Source: Noviherbaspirillum soli (lineage in GTDB: Bacteria; Pseudomonadota; Gammaproteobacteria; Burkholderiales; Burkholderiaceae_D). Taken from it: a stretch of DNA of 64,000 bases. The stretch is taken from contig NZ_JACYOX010000017.1 in the NCBI RefSeq assembly GCF_015352955.1, positions 1-64,000 of the forward strand, written 5' to 3'. Position numbers and translations under genes: made by a program. The notes under the pieces are model-generated. The model did not search any database. It had not been told where the DNA came from and was given only the letters and a program-made list of their open reading frames with translations. Each line of letters starts with the position of its first letter. Position 1 is the stretch's first letter. Positions 1 to 16,941 of the stretch are shown here, one piece after another.

Positions 1-1173
1 GAGCGGACCAAACCGCACGTGAATGTGGGCACCATCGGCCACGTCGACCATGGCAAGACCACGCTGACCGCGGCAATCGCAACGGTTCTGTCGGCCAAGT
101 TCGGCGGCGAAGCAAAGAAATACGACGAGATCGACGCAGCGCCGGAAGAGAAGGCACGCGGCATCACCATCAACACCGCTCACGTCGAATACGAAACCCA
201 GAACCGCCACTACGCGCACGTTGACTGCCCGGGCCACGCCGACTATGTGAAGAACATGATCACCGGCGCCGCCCAGATGGACGGCGCGATCCTGGTGTGC
301 TCCGCCGCCGACGGCCCGATGCCGCAGACCCGCGAGCACATCCTGCTGGCGCGTCAGGTTGGCGTTCCGTACATCATCGTCTACCTGAACAAGTGCGACA
401 TGGTCGACGACGAAGAGCTGCTGGAACTGGTGGAAATGGAAGTGCGCGAGCTGCTGTCGAAGTACGAGTTCCCTGGCGACGACCTGCCCATCATCAAGGG
501 TTCGGCCAAGCTGGCGCTGGAAGGCGACAAGGGTCCGCTGGGCGAGCAGTCGATCATGGCGCTGGCCGATGCGCTGGACAGCTACATCCCGACGCCGGAC
601 CGTGCCGTTGACGGCGCGTTCCTGCTGCCGGTGGAAGACGTGTTCTCGATCTCGGGTCGCGGCACGGTGGTGACCGGTCGCGTCGAGCGCGGCATCGTCA
701 AGGTTGGCGAAGAGATCGAAATCGTTGGCATTCGCGACACCCAGAAGACCACCTGCACGGGCGTGGAAATGTTCCGCAAGCTGCTGGATCAGGGTCAGGC
801 CGGCGACAACGTTGGCGTGCTGCTGCGCGGCACCAAGCGTGAAGACGTCGAGCGTGGCCAGGTGTTGGCCAAGCCGGGTTCGATCAAGCCGCACAAGCAC
901 TTCACCGGCGAGATCTACGTTCTGTCGAAAGACGAGGGCGGCCGTCACACCCCGTTCTTCAACAACTACCGTCCGCAGTTCTACTTCCGTACCACGGACG
1001 TGACCGGTTCGATCGAGCTGCCGAAGGACAAGGAAATGGTCATGCCTGGCGACAACGTGTCGATCACCGTGATGCTGATCAACCCGATCGCAATGGAAGA
1101 AGGTCTGCGTTTTGCAATCCGCGAAGGTGGCCGTACCGTCGGCGCCGGCGTCGTTGCAAAAATCATGGACTAA
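1..1173 (+). CDS. tuf: Elongation factor Tu, first copy (5' end cut by window)
   Basis: GTP-dependent carrier of aminoacyl-tRNA to the ribosomal A site, cytosolic. The window begins at codon 7; comparison with the complete copy at 19126 shows that only 18 bases of coding sequence are missing, so the full protein is 396 aa. The P-loop GHVDHGKT, switch [14 protein letters not shown], switch [10 protein letters not shown] and the NKCD base-recognition motif are all present, followed by the two beta-barrel domains. It precedes tRNA-Trp and secE, the usual place for one of two tuf genes in betaproteobacteria. From base 1 to the stop codon it appears identical to the second copy, and the two diverge immediately after TAA. 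Confidence 0.98.
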   Translation, partial: ERTKPHVNVGTIGHVDHGKTTLTAAIATVLSAKFGGEAKKYDEIDAAPEEKARGITINTAHVEYETQNRHYAHVDCPGHADYVKNMITGAAQMDGAILVCSAADGPMPQTREHILLARQVGVPYIIVYLNKCDMVDDEELLELVEMEVRELLSKYEFPGDDLPIIKGSAKLALEGDKGPLGEQSIMALADALDSYIPTPDRAVDGAFLLPVEDVFSISGRGTVVTGRVERGIVKVGEEIEIVGIRDTQKTTCTGVEMFRKLLDQGQAGDNVGVLLRGTKREDVERGQVLAKPGSIKPHKHFTGEIYVLSKDEGGRHTPFFNNYRPQFYFRTTDVTGSIELPKDKEMVMPGDNVSITVMLINPIAMEEGLRFAIREGGRTVGAGVVAKIMD

Positions 1174-1184
1174 GGAAAAGTCTG

Positions 1185-1212
1185 CTGCCGGCGCCGGTCT
1201 CCGGCGCGGCAG
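1185..1212 (+). other. GC-rich hairpin between tuf and tRNA-Trp
   Basis: CTGCC–(G bulge)–GCGCCGG pairs with CCGGCGC–GGCAG around a TCT loop. No run of T follows directly, so it is more likely an RNA processing or stabilising structure separating the tuf mRNA from the tRNA than a strong terminator. Its function is inferred from position only. Confidence 0.4.
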
Positions 1213-1245
1213 TCTCGACGGTTCCGGGTTTTACCGTTTTAACGT

Positions 1246-1321
1246 AGGGGCGTAGCTCAATTGGCAGAGCGTCGGTCTCCAAAACCGAAGGTCGGGGGTT
1301 CGAGGCCCTCCGCCCCTGCCA
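1246..1321 (+). tRNA. trpT: tRNA-Trp (anticodon CCA)
   Basis: A complete 76-base cloverleaf. The acceptor arm AGGGGCG (1246–1252) pairs with CGCCCCT (1311–1317), the discriminator is G, and CCA is encoded at 1319–1321. The D arm has GCTC/GAGC, and the anticodon loop CTCCAAA carries CCA and reads the Trp codon UGG. The T arm contains TTCGAGG. The tuf–tRNA-Trp–secE order is the conserved bacterial arrangement, and the tRNA is probably cut out of a shared transcript. Confidence 0.97.
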
Positions 1322-1356
1322 CCGTTTCAGGTGCAGGGCACCGAAAGTAAAATTGT

Positions 1357-1740
1357 ATGGCTAATCAACCCGTGCAGACCGTCAATACGTCAGGCGACAA
1401 GATGAAGGTCGGCCTGGCTATTTGCGCTGCTATTGCCGGTGTAGTGGGTTTCTATCTGCTGGCAGGCCAGTCCACCCTGGTGCGCACCGGCGCACTGCTT
1501 GCCGGTCTCGTGGTTGCCATCGGCCTTCTCTGGACTTCGCTGTCCGGCCAAGGCTTTCTGGCATTCGCCAAAGAGTCTGTCCGTGAAACCAAGAAAGTCG
1601 TCTGGCCTACCCGCAAGGAAGCCATGCAGATCACTGCGGTCGTCTTCGGCTTCGTGCTGATGATGGCAATCTTTCTCTGGGGCACGGACAAGATACTGGA
1701 ATTCCTGTTGTACGACTTGATCCTGGGCTGGAAACGATAA
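1357..1740 (+). CDS. secE: Preprotein translocase subunit SecE
   Basis: Small inner-membrane subunit that clamps SecY in the SecYEG protein-export channel. The protein is 127 aa, the length of the three-helix E. coli type. Two hydrophobic helices (about residues 20–37 and 43–60) precede the conserved amphipathic segment [17 protein letters not shown] (about 69–85), and a final membrane helix follows at about 92–112. Its stop codon shares one base with the start of nusG, so the two are translationally coupled, as is typical for this pair. Confidence 0.97.
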   Translation: MANQPVQTVNTSGDKMKVGLAICAAIAGVVGFYLLAGQSTLVRTGALLAGLVVAIGLLWTSLSGQGFLAFAKESVRETKKVVWPTRKEAMQITAVVFGFVLMMAIFLWGTDKILEFLLYDLILGWKR

Positions 1741-2330
1741 TGAGCGACAATCTGCAAGACGGCGTGCCGAGCGAGGCCGCAGTCACCGCGCCGACCGGCA
1801 ACAAGCGCTGGTACGTGGTGCACGCTTATTCCGGAATGGAAAAGAGCGTACAGCGCGCACTGACCGAGCGTATTGCGCGCGCCGGCATGGAAGACAAGTT
1901 CGGCCAAATCCTGGTGCCGACCGAGGAAGTCATCGAAGTCAAGAATGGTCACAAGTCCGTGACCGAGCGCCGCTTCTTCCCTGGCTATGTGCTGGTCGAA
2001 ATGGAAATGACCGACGACACCTGGCACCTGGTCAAGAACACCAGCAAGGTGACCGGCTTCATCGGCGGCAAGTCCAACAAGCCGACGCCGATCCCGCCGC
2101 ACGAAGTCGACAAGATCCTGCACCAGATGCAGGAAGGCATCGAGAAGCCGCGTCCCAAGGTGCTGTACGAAGTGGGCGAACTGGTGCGCATCAAGGATGG
2201 TCCGTTCACCGACTTCAACGGCAACGTCGAGGAAGTCAACTACGAAAAATCCAAGGTTCGCGTTTCAGTCACGATCTTCGGGCGCGCAACGCCGGTCGAA
2301 CTCGAATTCGGCCAGGTCGAAAAAGTTTAA
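1740..2330 (+). CDS. nusG: Transcription termination/antitermination factor NusG
   Basis: Binds RNA polymerase, suppresses pausing, and bridges to Rho or to ribosomal S10. The 196-aa protein has an N-terminal NGN domain beginning with [17 protein letters not shown] (from about residue 21) and a C-terminal KOW domain around [19 protein letters not shown] (about 144–165). About 20 acidic and polar residues precede the NGN core, a common extension. The start overlaps the secE stop by one base. Confidence 0.97.
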   Translation: MSDNLQDGVPSEAAVTAPTGNKRWYVVHAYSGMEKSVQRALTERIARAGMEDKFGQILVPTEEVIEVKNGHKSVTERRFFPGYVLVEMEMTDDTWHLVKNTSKVTGFIGGKSNKPTPIPPHEVDKILHQMQEGIEKPRPKVLYEVGELVRIKDGPFTDFNGNVEEVNYEKSKVRVSVTIFGRATPVELEFGQVEKV

Positions 2331-2461
2331 GCAGCAACTGCAGCAAAAGCGCCCATGCCGGGCGCTGCATCCATTGCGAAACCGGCATGCATCAAACGAG
2401 GAGCCCCCGCGAGGGCTAGTACTTCGCAGCGGCGCTAACACTCACTCAAACTGGAAGCATC
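2331..2461 (+). promoter_or_regulatory. rplK leader / nusG–rplK intergenic region
   Basis: A stretch of 131 bases holding a hairpin AGCGCCC/GGGCGCT (2348–2354 with 2360–2366, 5-base loop). A second short one, GCCC/GGGC, lies within GAGCCCCCGCGAGGGC near 2400–2416. In enterobacteria the equivalent leader carries the L1 feedback site and a promoter. I cannot identify a clear L1-binding motif or promoter hexamers here, so the role is inferred from position. Confidence 0.3.
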
Positions 2462-2893
2462 ATGGCAAAGAAAATCATAGGCTATATCAAGCTGCAAGTG
2501 CCAGCTGGTAAAGCAAATCCGTCTCCCCCGATCGGCCCGGCGCTGGGTCAGCGCGGCCTGAACATCATGGAATTCTGCAAGGCGTTCAACGCCCAGACCC
2601 AGGGTGTCGAGCCTGGTCTGCCCATTCCTGTCGTCATCACCGCGTTCGCCGACAAGTCCTTCACCTTCGTGATGAAGACCCCGCCGGCAACCGTGCTGAT
2701 CAAGAAGGCAGCCGGCATCACCAAGGGTTCCGCTCGTCCGCACACCGACAAAGTCGGCAGCATCACCCGCGCACAAGCTGAAGAAATCGCAACAACCAAG
2801 CGGCCAGATCTGACCGCTGCCGACATGGATGCAGCCGTGCGCACGATCGCTGGCTCCGCACGTTCCATCGGCATCACGGTGGAGGGTCTGTAA
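2462..2893 (+). CDS. rplK: 50S ribosomal protein L11
   Basis: Binds the GTPase-associated centre of 23S rRNA and is needed for factor-dependent GTP hydrolysis and stringent-response sensing by RelA. The protein is 143 aa. The N-terminal signature [22 protein letters not shown]-like region with its proline-rich linker, and the C-terminal rRNA-binding domain ([12 protein letters not shown] end), are intact. Its stop codon overlaps the rplA start by one base. Confidence 0.98.
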   Translation: MAKKIIGYIKLQVPAGKANPSPPIGPALGQRGLNIMEFCKAFNAQTQGVEPGLPIPVVITAFADKSFTFVMKTPPATVLIKKAAGITKGSARPHTDKVGSITRAQAEEIATTKRPDLTAADMDAAVRTIAGSARSIGITVEGL

Positions 2894-3588
2894 TGGCTAA
2901 TCTGTCCAAGCGCGCCAAGGCAATCAAGGCCAAAGTTGACCGCACCAAGGTTTATCCCTTCGACAACGCGATCGCGCTGATCAAGGAATGCGCCACCGCC
3001 AAGTTCAATGAATCGATCGACGTTTCGGTTCAGCTGGGCGTGGATGCAAAGAAATCGGACCAGGTTGTCCGCGGTTCCGTCGTACTGCCTGCCGGCACCG
3101 GCAAGAGCGTGCGCGTGGCCGTGTTCGCCAGCGGCGACAAGGCTGAAGCAGCCAAGGCTGCCGGCGCCGAAGTGGTCGGCATGGAAGACCTGGCAGAGCG
3201 CATCAAGGCCGGCGACATGCCGTTCGACATCGTGATCGCTTCGCCGGACACCATGCGTATCGTCGGTACCCTGGGCCAGATCCTGGGACCGCGCGGCCTG
3301 ATGCCTAACCCCAAGGTTGGCACCGTGACCCCCGACGTCGCAACCGCCGTGAAGAACGCCAAGGCAGGTCAGGTGCAATATCGTACCGACAAGGCAGGCA
3401 TCATCCACGCGACCATCGGCCGCAAGGATTTCGCTGACGCCGACCTGAAGAGCAACCTGGTTGCCCTGATCGACGCACTGAACAAGGCCAAGCCGGCCAC
3501 CAGCAAGGGCATCTATCTGCGCAAGGTTTCGCTGTCGTCCACCATGGGCGCCGGCGTACGCGTGGACCAGACCACCCTGGCTGCTTAA
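2893..3588 (+). CDS. rplA: 50S ribosomal protein L1
   Basis: Forms the L1 stalk, which moves deacylated tRNA out of the E site; in enterobacteria it also represses the L11–L1 message. The protein is 231 aa, normal for the family. The conserved segment [15 protein letters not shown] is seen around residue 133, in the rRNA-binding region. It is translationally coupled to rplK through the TAATG junction. Confidence 0.98.
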   Translation: MANLSKRAKAIKAKVDRTKVYPFDNAIALIKECATAKFNESIDVSVQLGVDAKKSDQVVRGSVVLPAGTGKSVRVAVFASGDKAEAAKAAGAEVVGMEDLAERIKAGDMPFDIVIASPDTMRIVGTLGQILGPRGLMPNPKVGTVTPDVATAVKNAKAGQVQYRTDKAGIIHATIGRKDFADADLKSNLVALIDALNKAKPATSKGIYLRKVSLSSTMGAGVRVDQTTLAA

Positions 3589-3911
3589 GTACTGAATCAA
3601 GACCCTGCGCGAAACACCGCGCGGGGCGCATCTTTGGGCCGGGCCGGAGTCGCTGTTGGATGAAGGCCCGGGCAATCAAAGACCGTTGGGCGGAAGTGCA
3701 TGCAGCTTGTGCACCATGTTAATAGCCGAGGGAGCGATCCCGAAGCACCCAACGCAGATGGCGAGCCCGAACAAGTTTTGTAGTCTGCCCGCTGTGCATG
3801 CAGTACCGCAACAGCAGTGAACTCCTGACTTCGGACGCCGTGTTCGAACCGATGCAAGGCAAGCAGCCAACCGGCTGTGTAGGCGCCAAGCATCATTTTT
3901 GGAGCTTGACC
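3589..3911 (+). promoter_or_regulatory. rplJ leader region with two hairpins
   Basis: This 323-base gap holds no gene I can support. It contains a 9-bp hairpin CCCTGCGCG/CGCGCGGGG (3603–3611 with 3618–3626, loop AAACAC) and a second stem CCGGGCC/GGCCCGG (3639–3645 with 3665–3671). Neither is followed by a clean T tract. In other bacteria the equivalent mRNA leader binds the L10–(L7/L12) complex for feedback control, and the length and structure fit that role. The assignment is positional; an L10-leader covariance model would decide it. Confidence 0.4.
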
Positions 3912-4442
3912 GTGGGTCTCAATCGGAATGAAAAACAGGCCGTAGTCGAAGAAATCTCTGCCAAGATCGCATCGGCACAGACCATCGCCCTGGCTGAATA
4001 CCGTGGCATCCAAGTCGGTCAAATGACGCAACTGCGTTCCAAGGCGCGTGACCAGGGCGTGTACCTGCGTGTGTTGAAAAACACGCTGGCTCGCCGTGCA
4101 GTAGAAGGTACCGCGTTCTCCGGACTCGCCAACGACATGACCGGTCCGCTGATCTATGCGATCTCGGACGATGCTGTCGCCGCTGCCAAGGTCCTGTCGG
4201 ACTTTGCCAAGGGCAATGACAAGCTGGTCATCCGTGGTGGTAACTACGCAGGCAAGCCGCTGGACAAGGCAGGCGTTGCAGCGCTGGCTAACATCCCGAC
4301 CCGTGAAGTTCTGCTGTCCCAGCTGATGGGCATCATGCAGGCGCCGGTATCCGGATTTGCCCGTGCACTCGCCGCCCTGGCGGAAAAGAACGGCGGCGGC
4401 GCCGCAGCCGAAGAGGCTGCAGCACCGGCGGAAGCAGGCTGA
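3912..4442 (+). CDS. rplJ: 50S ribosomal protein L10
   Basis: Base of the ribosomal stalk; its C-terminal helix anchors the L7/L12 dimers. I start it at the GTG at 3912, which has GGAG seven bases upstream and gives [17 protein letters not shown], the usual N-terminus in this group (176 aa). An in-frame ATG at 3798 would add 38 residues with no family counterpart. The alanine- and glutamate-rich tail ([10 protein letters not shown]) is normal. rplL follows after 66 bases. Confidence 0.95.
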   Translation: MGLNRNEKQAVVEEISAKIASAQTIALAEYRGIQVGQMTQLRSKARDQGVYLRVLKNTLARRAVEGTAFSGLANDMTGPLIYAISDDAVAAAKVLSDFAKGNDKLVIRGGNYAGKPLDKAGVAALANIPTREVLLSQLMGIMQAPVSGFARALAALAEKNGGGAAAEEAAAPAEAG

Positions 4443-4508
4443 TCAGGCCTGTTTCGTTCGCGTCAATGACGACTTGATGTAACTATCGAATCAATTTAGG
4501 AGTTTCAA

Positions 4509-4889
4509 ATGGCAATTAGCAAAGAAGACATCCTCGAAGCCGTAGGTCAGATGTCCGTGATGGACCTGAATGACCTGGTGAAGGCATTCGAAGAGAAGTT
4601 TGGCGTTTCCGCAGCAGCAATGGCCGTCGCCGGCCCGGCAGCTGGCGCAGGCGCTGGTGCAGCCGCTGCTGAAGAGCAGACCGAGTTCACCGTGATCCTG
4701 GCCGACTTCGGCGCAAACAAGGTTGGCGTCATTAAGGCAGTCCGCGAAATCACCGGTCTGGGCCTGAAAGAAGCCAAGGACCTGGTTGACGGTGCACCGA
4801 AGCCTCTGAAGGAAGGTGTATCGAAGGCTGACGCTGAAGCAGCGAAGAAGAAGCTGGAAGAAGCTGGCGCAAAAGCAGAAATCAAGTAA
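4509..4889 (+). CDS. rplL: 50S ribosomal protein L7/L12
   Basis: Flexible stalk protein that recruits translation factors and stimulates their GTPase activity. The protein is 126 aa. It has an N-terminal dimerisation region, an Ala/Gly hinge (about residues 38–55), and the C-terminal domain with [21 protein letters not shown] and [21 protein letters not shown]. An AGGAG ribosome-binding site lies just upstream. A hairpin follows before rpoB. Confidence 0.98.
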   Translation: MAISKEDILEAVGQMSVMDLNDLVKAFEEKFGVSAAAMAVAGPAAGAGAGAAAAEEQTEFTVILADFGANKVGVIKAVREITGLGLKEAKDLVDGAPKPLKEGVSKADAEAAKKKLEEAGAKAEIK

Positions 4890-4933
4890 TTGCGGCCTGC
4901 TAGCGCGACATACAGCGCATGAGTCAAAGCGCA

Positions 4934-4959
4934 GAGCCCTTTCCAAAAAGGAAGGGCTC
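4934..4959 (+). terminator. Hairpin between rplL and rpoB (possible attenuator)
   Basis: GAGCCCTT plus CC pairs with GG plus AAGGGCTC around an AAAAA loop, with one bulged T. A diffuse T-rich stretch follows (CTTTGTCGTTTT). In enterobacteria a partial terminator in this junction lowers transcription of rpoBC relative to rplJL; the same role is likely here but is inferred. No gene lies in the remaining rplL–rpoB spacer (4890–5162). Confidence 0.55.
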
Positions 4960-5162
4960 GGCTTTGGCTCCTTTGTCGTTTTCGGACTTTGAAGACGATC
5001 GTACCGGAACCATGCAACACCCGCCCGCAAAGGCGGTCTATTAAATCACAGATTTGAAGGGCCGAGACTTGAGGTTTCGCAGATCCCGGAAAACGCAGCC
5101 ATATCGCGCCATCCGTGTCGAATCCTGAATTCTCTATCCTTCCTGTCACTCACGGAGTGTTC

Positions 5163-9269
<4,107 letters not shown>

Positions 9270-9378
9270 TCTGCCTGCCCCGGGGCGGCGTCCTGCAAGG
9301 GATGCCACTCCGGGGGATAATGGCCGGTTGCCGCTCGGTCTTACAAACAAGTTTTTTCACGCCTACCTGGAGTGATAG

Positions 9379-13623
<4,245 letters not shown>

Positions 13624-13643
13624 TCAGGCTTTTCGCTCAAAAC

Positions 13644-13672
13644 AAAACCCCGCAGCAATGCGGGGTTTTTTT
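13644..13672 (+). terminator. Intrinsic terminator after rpoC (bidirectional)
   Basis: CCCCGC/GCGGGG stem with an AGCAAT loop, flanked by AAAA on the left and a run of seven T on the right. On the opposite strand the same stem is followed by TTTTGTTTTG, so it should also stop the converging gene at 13712–15478. This marks the end of the rif operon. Confidence 0.93.
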
Positions 13673-13711
13673 ATGCCGGTCGGGGTTCGCCGATTTCAGC
13701 GGCGCAATGGC

Positions 13712-15478
13712 CTAACGATCCCGTGGTAACGGCGTCTTCCGACCGATGACTTCCCTGCAGTCGCCCTTGAAATCGGCGTCGTCGTAATTGGTCCAGCCAT
13801 AACTGTCAACGTAGCGAACATGACTTTCCAGTCGCCTGCTGAAAACGCTCATGCCCGGTTTTTCATCCGGATAGTGTATGCCGGCCATGTCCAGCAGCGA
13901 ATGGAACACGTTCTCGGTCGACAGCGGCGTGCCCCTGTGCCGACGCAACTGCGCCACCTTGTCCGGATAGGCCGCGCCATACGAGTCCGAATACCATGCC
14001 AGCCCCGGCACATGAAACTCGAACTGGGTGTTGTGGCCATGGAAAGCCAGCTTGCAGCTGCCGTCATATAGGGTTTGTCCGTGGTCGGCGACATACATCA
14101 TCGCCGTCATGACTGGCGCTGCCTTCAATTGCGCGATGACCTGCGCAAGCAGCCAGTCGGTATAGAGGATCGCATTGTCATAGCTGTTGTTGATTTCAGC
14201 CTTTAGTTTCAGATCGGTGTAGGCCGGCTTGTCCACGCCGAACAGCGAAGGCCGGAAGCGATCGAACTGGCGCGGATAGCGCTGGCTGTAATTCCAGTGG
14301 CTGCCCAGCGTATGCAATACGATCAGCTTCTTTTCGGCAGGATCGCGCATGGCCTGCGCCAGCGGCGCAAGCAGCACCTCGTCGTGGCTGGAGTCGTTCC
14401 TGAATCCGCCCAGGTTGAAAAAGCGGGTGACGTCCGCCTCCTTGGCAAATACCGATACCGGCGTATCGAATTCCCCGAACGACATCTGGTTGGAAAGCCA
14501 GAATGTCTTGTAGCCCGTCTCCTTGTAAGCCGAAAGAAAGGATTTTTCGGAAAACCCGGCGCGCAGGCTCTGCATCGCCGGCTTGCGCGACAGGATGACC
14601 GGCACCGACAAACGTGTCGCCGATACTGGGGTGATCAGGTCGCTGAAGCTCACCAGATTGCCTTCGAGTTCAAGCAGGGGATTGGTGCGGCGGGCATAGC
14701 CGTTCAGGCTCCAGCGATCCGCGCGGGACGACTCTCCCAGCACCATGACCACCACCTGCGGCGACTTGCCCTCGGTGTCCTGACGGGCATGAAACCGGAA
14801 TGCATTGCTGCGCACGGCCAGCTGATTCAGGTAACGCCGCTCCCGCCAGAATGCATAGGCCTGAAAACCCAGCCCGTAGGGCCAACTGCTCGCCAGTAGG
14901 GGAACGTTCACCGATATCCGCGCCCATGCGGGCAATTTTTCGTGTTCCGGCGCCGATGCCTGACGCAGCGCCGGGCTGGAGCCTGAGACTGCCGCCCCGC
15001 CGTAAACCCAGACGGCCGCGCCCACGCAGAATGCCCCCAGCACGATCAGCCGCGAGGTGCCGCGCCAGTCCAGTTCATGGTTACGCAGTGTTGCACGCCA
15101 GACCAGCATGAACCAGCCGCACACCAGCAACAGCAGCGCAACCAGCAGCCACAGGCCACTACCGACGAATTCCAGCGCCTCCATCGGCCCCGTTTCCGCG
15201 ATCACGCCAAGGTGGTGACTCGAGATGCCCTGCCCAAAATACAGCTGCAGATAGACTTCCACCGGCAGCGCGAGAAACGCGGGAAGCAGCAGCAGATGAA
15301 AAAACACAGGGCGGCCGAACAGGGCCCAGACCGCCAGCCAGCCCAGCAATGTTCCTCCCAGCACCGGCGCGGGCGCTGCCGGTGGCCGGCCGAGCAGCGC
15401 CGGCAGCAATGGCAATGCCGACAGCAACAGGTAGCTGGCCAGAATGAGACGCGAGGAAGGGCTTAATGGAATGCGCAT
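13712..15478 (-). CDS. Phosphoethanolamine transferase-like membrane sulfatase-fold protein
   Basis: Predicted inner-membrane enzyme of the EptA/MCR/CptA family, which moves phosphoethanolamine from phosphatidylethanolamine to lipid A or core sugars. I use the ATG at 15478 (588 aa); an in-frame TTG at 15490 is possible. About five N-terminal membrane helices precede a periplasmic alkaline-phosphatase-fold domain. It has a metal acid E249 in LGESSRADRWSLNGY, a nucleophile T288 in SATRLSVP, D465–H466 in VADHGQ, and H480 in AFHGH. Spacing matches the catalytic set known in MCR-1. Unlike EptA and MCR it has only two periplasmic cysteines, so the usual disulfides are missing. It sits alone on the minus strand between rpoC and rpsL. 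The substrate cannot be told from sequence. Confidence 0.82.
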   Translation of the reverse strand: MRIPLSPSSRLILASYLLLSALPLLPALLGRPPAAPAPVLGGTLLGWLAVWALFGRPVFFHLLLLPAFLALPVEVYLQLYFGQGISSHHLGVIAETGPMEALEFVGSGLWLLVALLLLVCGWFMLVWRATLRNHELDWRGTSRLIVLGAFCVGAAVWVYGGAAVSGSSPALRQASAPEHEKLPAWARISVNVPLLASSWPYGLGFQAYAFWRERRYLNQLAVRSNAFRFHARQDTEGKSPQVVVMVLGESSRADRWSLNGYARRTNPLLELEGNLVSFSDLITPVSATRLSVPVILSRKPAMQSLRAGFSEKSFLSAYKETGYKTFWLSNQMSFGEFDTPVSVFAKEADVTRFFNLGGFRNDSSHDEVLLAPLAQAMRDPAEKKLIVLHTLGSHWNYSQRYPRQFDRFRPSLFGVDKPAYTDLKLKAEINNSYDNAILYTDWLLAQVIAQLKAAPVMTAMMYVADHGQTLYDGSCKLAFHGHNTQFEFHVPGLAWYSDSYGAAYPDKVAQLRRHRGTPLSTENVFHSLLDMAGIHYPDEKPGMSVFSRRLESHVRYVDSYGWTNYDDADFKGDCREVIGRKTPLPRDR

Positions 15479-15577
15479 GGCGCGAAGCAAAAGAAAGGTC
15501 CGCCATTATCCCGTAAAGCAACTTCGTTTTCTTCCGCACTGCCGTGGGATTCACGCACAAGGCCGTTCAAAGAACAG

Positions 15578-15606
15578 TTGACCCATGCTCTTGACAAGCA
15601 TATACT
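15578..15606 (+). promoter_or_regulatory. Probable sigma-70 promoter of the str operon
   Basis: TTGACC (15578–15583), a 17-base spacer, and TATACT (15601–15606). A GC-rich discriminator CGCGAG follows, typical of stringently controlled ribosomal promoters. It points toward rpsL and would give a leader of about 200 bases. Confidence 0.75.
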
Positions 15607-15811
15607 CGCGAGTTCTCGAATTTAAGCTTTCCCGGCTTAAGCGCTCTTTGGTCCGCAACATCCCGCCCACGGCACGCTTTATGCCCTGCAGCTGAATCGA
15701 AAGCGTCATGAACGTCCTGTCCATGCGCAAGTTTCCCAAGTTTTCGTCCCCGAACCCGTCAGGTATTCGGGTTTGTGTCTTTAATGCAGTAATTTTGTTG
15801 GATTTGAAACG
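15607..15811 (+). promoter_or_regulatory. rpsL leader
   Basis: The 333-base gap between the phosphoethanolamine-transferase-like gene and rpsL holds the promoter above and this leader, with no gene I can support. Near its end AACCCG (15753–15758) pairs with CGGGTT (15768–15773), followed by TGTGTCTTT, a weak terminator-like shape. No clear ribosomal-protein binding motif is recognised. Confidence 0.35.
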
Positions 15812-16195
15812 ATGCCAACCATCAATCAACTGATTCGCCACCCGCGCGTTTCCGCCGCGGTGAAGAGCAAATCGCCGGCGCTGGAAAACAGCCCGCAAAA
15901 GCGCGGCGTCTGCACCCGCGTGTACACCACGACCCCGAAGAAGCCGAACTCGGCGCTGCGTAAGGTCGCCAAGGTGCGTCTGACCAACGGTTTCGAAGTC
16001 ATTTCGTACATCGGCGGTGAAGGCCACAACCTGCAGGAACACAGCGTCGTGCTGCTGCGCGGCGGCCGTGTGAAGGACTTGCCGGGTGTGCGTTACCACA
16101 TGGTGCGCGGTGCACTGGATACCCAGGGCGTCAAGGACCGTAAGCAGGCCCGCTCGAAGTACGGCGCCAAGCGCGCCAAGGCTGGCAAGAAGTAA
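15812..16195 (+). CDS. rpsL: 30S ribosomal protein S12
   Basis: Decoding-centre protein controlling translational accuracy; mutations in it cause streptomycin resistance elsewhere. The protein is 127 aa. The wild-type signatures [15 protein letters not shown], with the streptomycin-relevant lysine, and [13 protein letters not shown], with the second resistance site, are both seen. Nothing suggests a resistant allele. First gene of the str operon. Confidence 0.98.
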   Translation: MPTINQLIRHPRVSAAVKSKSPALENSPQKRGVCTRVYTTTPKKPNSALRKVAKVRLTNGFEVISYIGGEGHNLQEHSVVLLRGGRVKDLPGVRYHMVRGALDTQGVKDRKQARSKYGAKRAKAGKK

Positions 16196-16330
16196 TCGAA
16201 TTTCCGCCGCGAGCCGGTGGAACAGGTATCGGCCCCCAATGGGTCGAGTAAGTGGTCAGTCTGCATGGCTGGCCGCGGGCGGGCAGCAAAGATCGCGCTG
16301 CAGCTCAACTGAAGATCGAAAGGAATTGAA

Positions 16331-16801
16331 ATGCCACGTCGTCGTGAAGTACCCAAACGGGAAATCCTGCCGGATCCGAAATTCGGCAATGTTGATGTCG
16401 CCAAGTTCGTCAACACCCTGATGCTGTCGGGCAAGAAGTCGGTTGCCGAAAACATCATCTACGGCGCTTTCGAATACATCCAGAGCAAGTCGGGCAAGGA
16501 CCCGCTGGAAGTGTTCTCCGCCGCTCTGTCCAACTGCAAGCCGATGGTCGAAGTCAAGTCCCGTCGCGTTGGCGGTGCCAACTATCAGGTGCCGGTTGAA
16601 GTGCGTCCGGTCCGTCGCGCCGCGCTGTCCATGCGCTGGCTGCGCGAAGCTGCCAAGAAGCGCAGCGAAAAATCGATGCCGCAGCGTCTGGGTGGCGAAC
16701 TGATGGAAGCCGCCGAAGGCCGTGGCGGCGCGATGAAGAAGCGCGATGAAGTCCATCGCATGGCTGAAGCGAACAAGGCGTTCTCGCACTTCCGCTTCTA
16801 A
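16331..16801 (+). CDS. rpsG: 30S ribosomal protein S7
   Basis: Primary binder that nucleates assembly of the 30S head and contacts E-site tRNA; in enterobacteria it is also the str operon feedback repressor. The protein is 156 aa, starting [17 protein letters not shown] and containing [14 protein letters not shown] and the basic [10 protein letters not shown] segment. An AAGGAATTGAA ribosome-binding region precedes the ATG. Confidence 0.98.
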   Translation: MPRRREVPKREILPDPKFGNVDVAKFVNTLMLSGKKSVAENIIYGAFEYIQSKSGKDPLEVFSAALSNCKPMVEVKSRRVGGANYQVPVEVRPVRRAALSMRWLREAAKKRSEKSMPQRLGGELMEAAEGRGGAMKKRDEVHRMAEANKAFSHFRF

Positions 16802-16813
16802 GAATAGGGAGAG

Positions 16814-16839
16814 CCCGCAGCCGCGCTGCGCGCAGCGGG
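16814..16839 (+). other. GC-rich hairpin after rpsG
   Basis: CCCGC (16814–16818) pairs with GCGGG (16835–16839), with a CGCG/CGCG inner stem, followed by TTTCC. It lies in the 140-base rpsG–fusA spacer. It could reduce readthrough or stabilise the message; the T tract is too short to call a terminator with confidence. Confidence 0.3.
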
Positions 16840-16941
16840 TTTCCATCTCTGCAATCTGTACGAGGCCGGGCACATTTTTCAATGAGTTTTCACTGAATTA
16901 ATGGCGCCCGGTTTTGTTCATTAAACGATTTAGGATCAATC

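Noticed and set aside
3798-3911. Upstream in-frame ATG extending L10 by 38 residues
   Set aside because: The added residues have no counterpart in L10, and the GTG at 3912 has a well-spaced GGAG and the conserved N-terminus.
5115-5162. Upstream in-frame ATG extending RpoB by 16 residues
   Set aside because: The extension is not part of the conserved beta subunit, and the ATG at 5163 has its own GGAG site and the family N-terminus.
15551-16099. 182-codon minus-strand open frame over the rpsL leader and rpsL
   Set aside because: It is antisense to rpsL and covers the str promoter; no motif or ribosome-binding site is seen.
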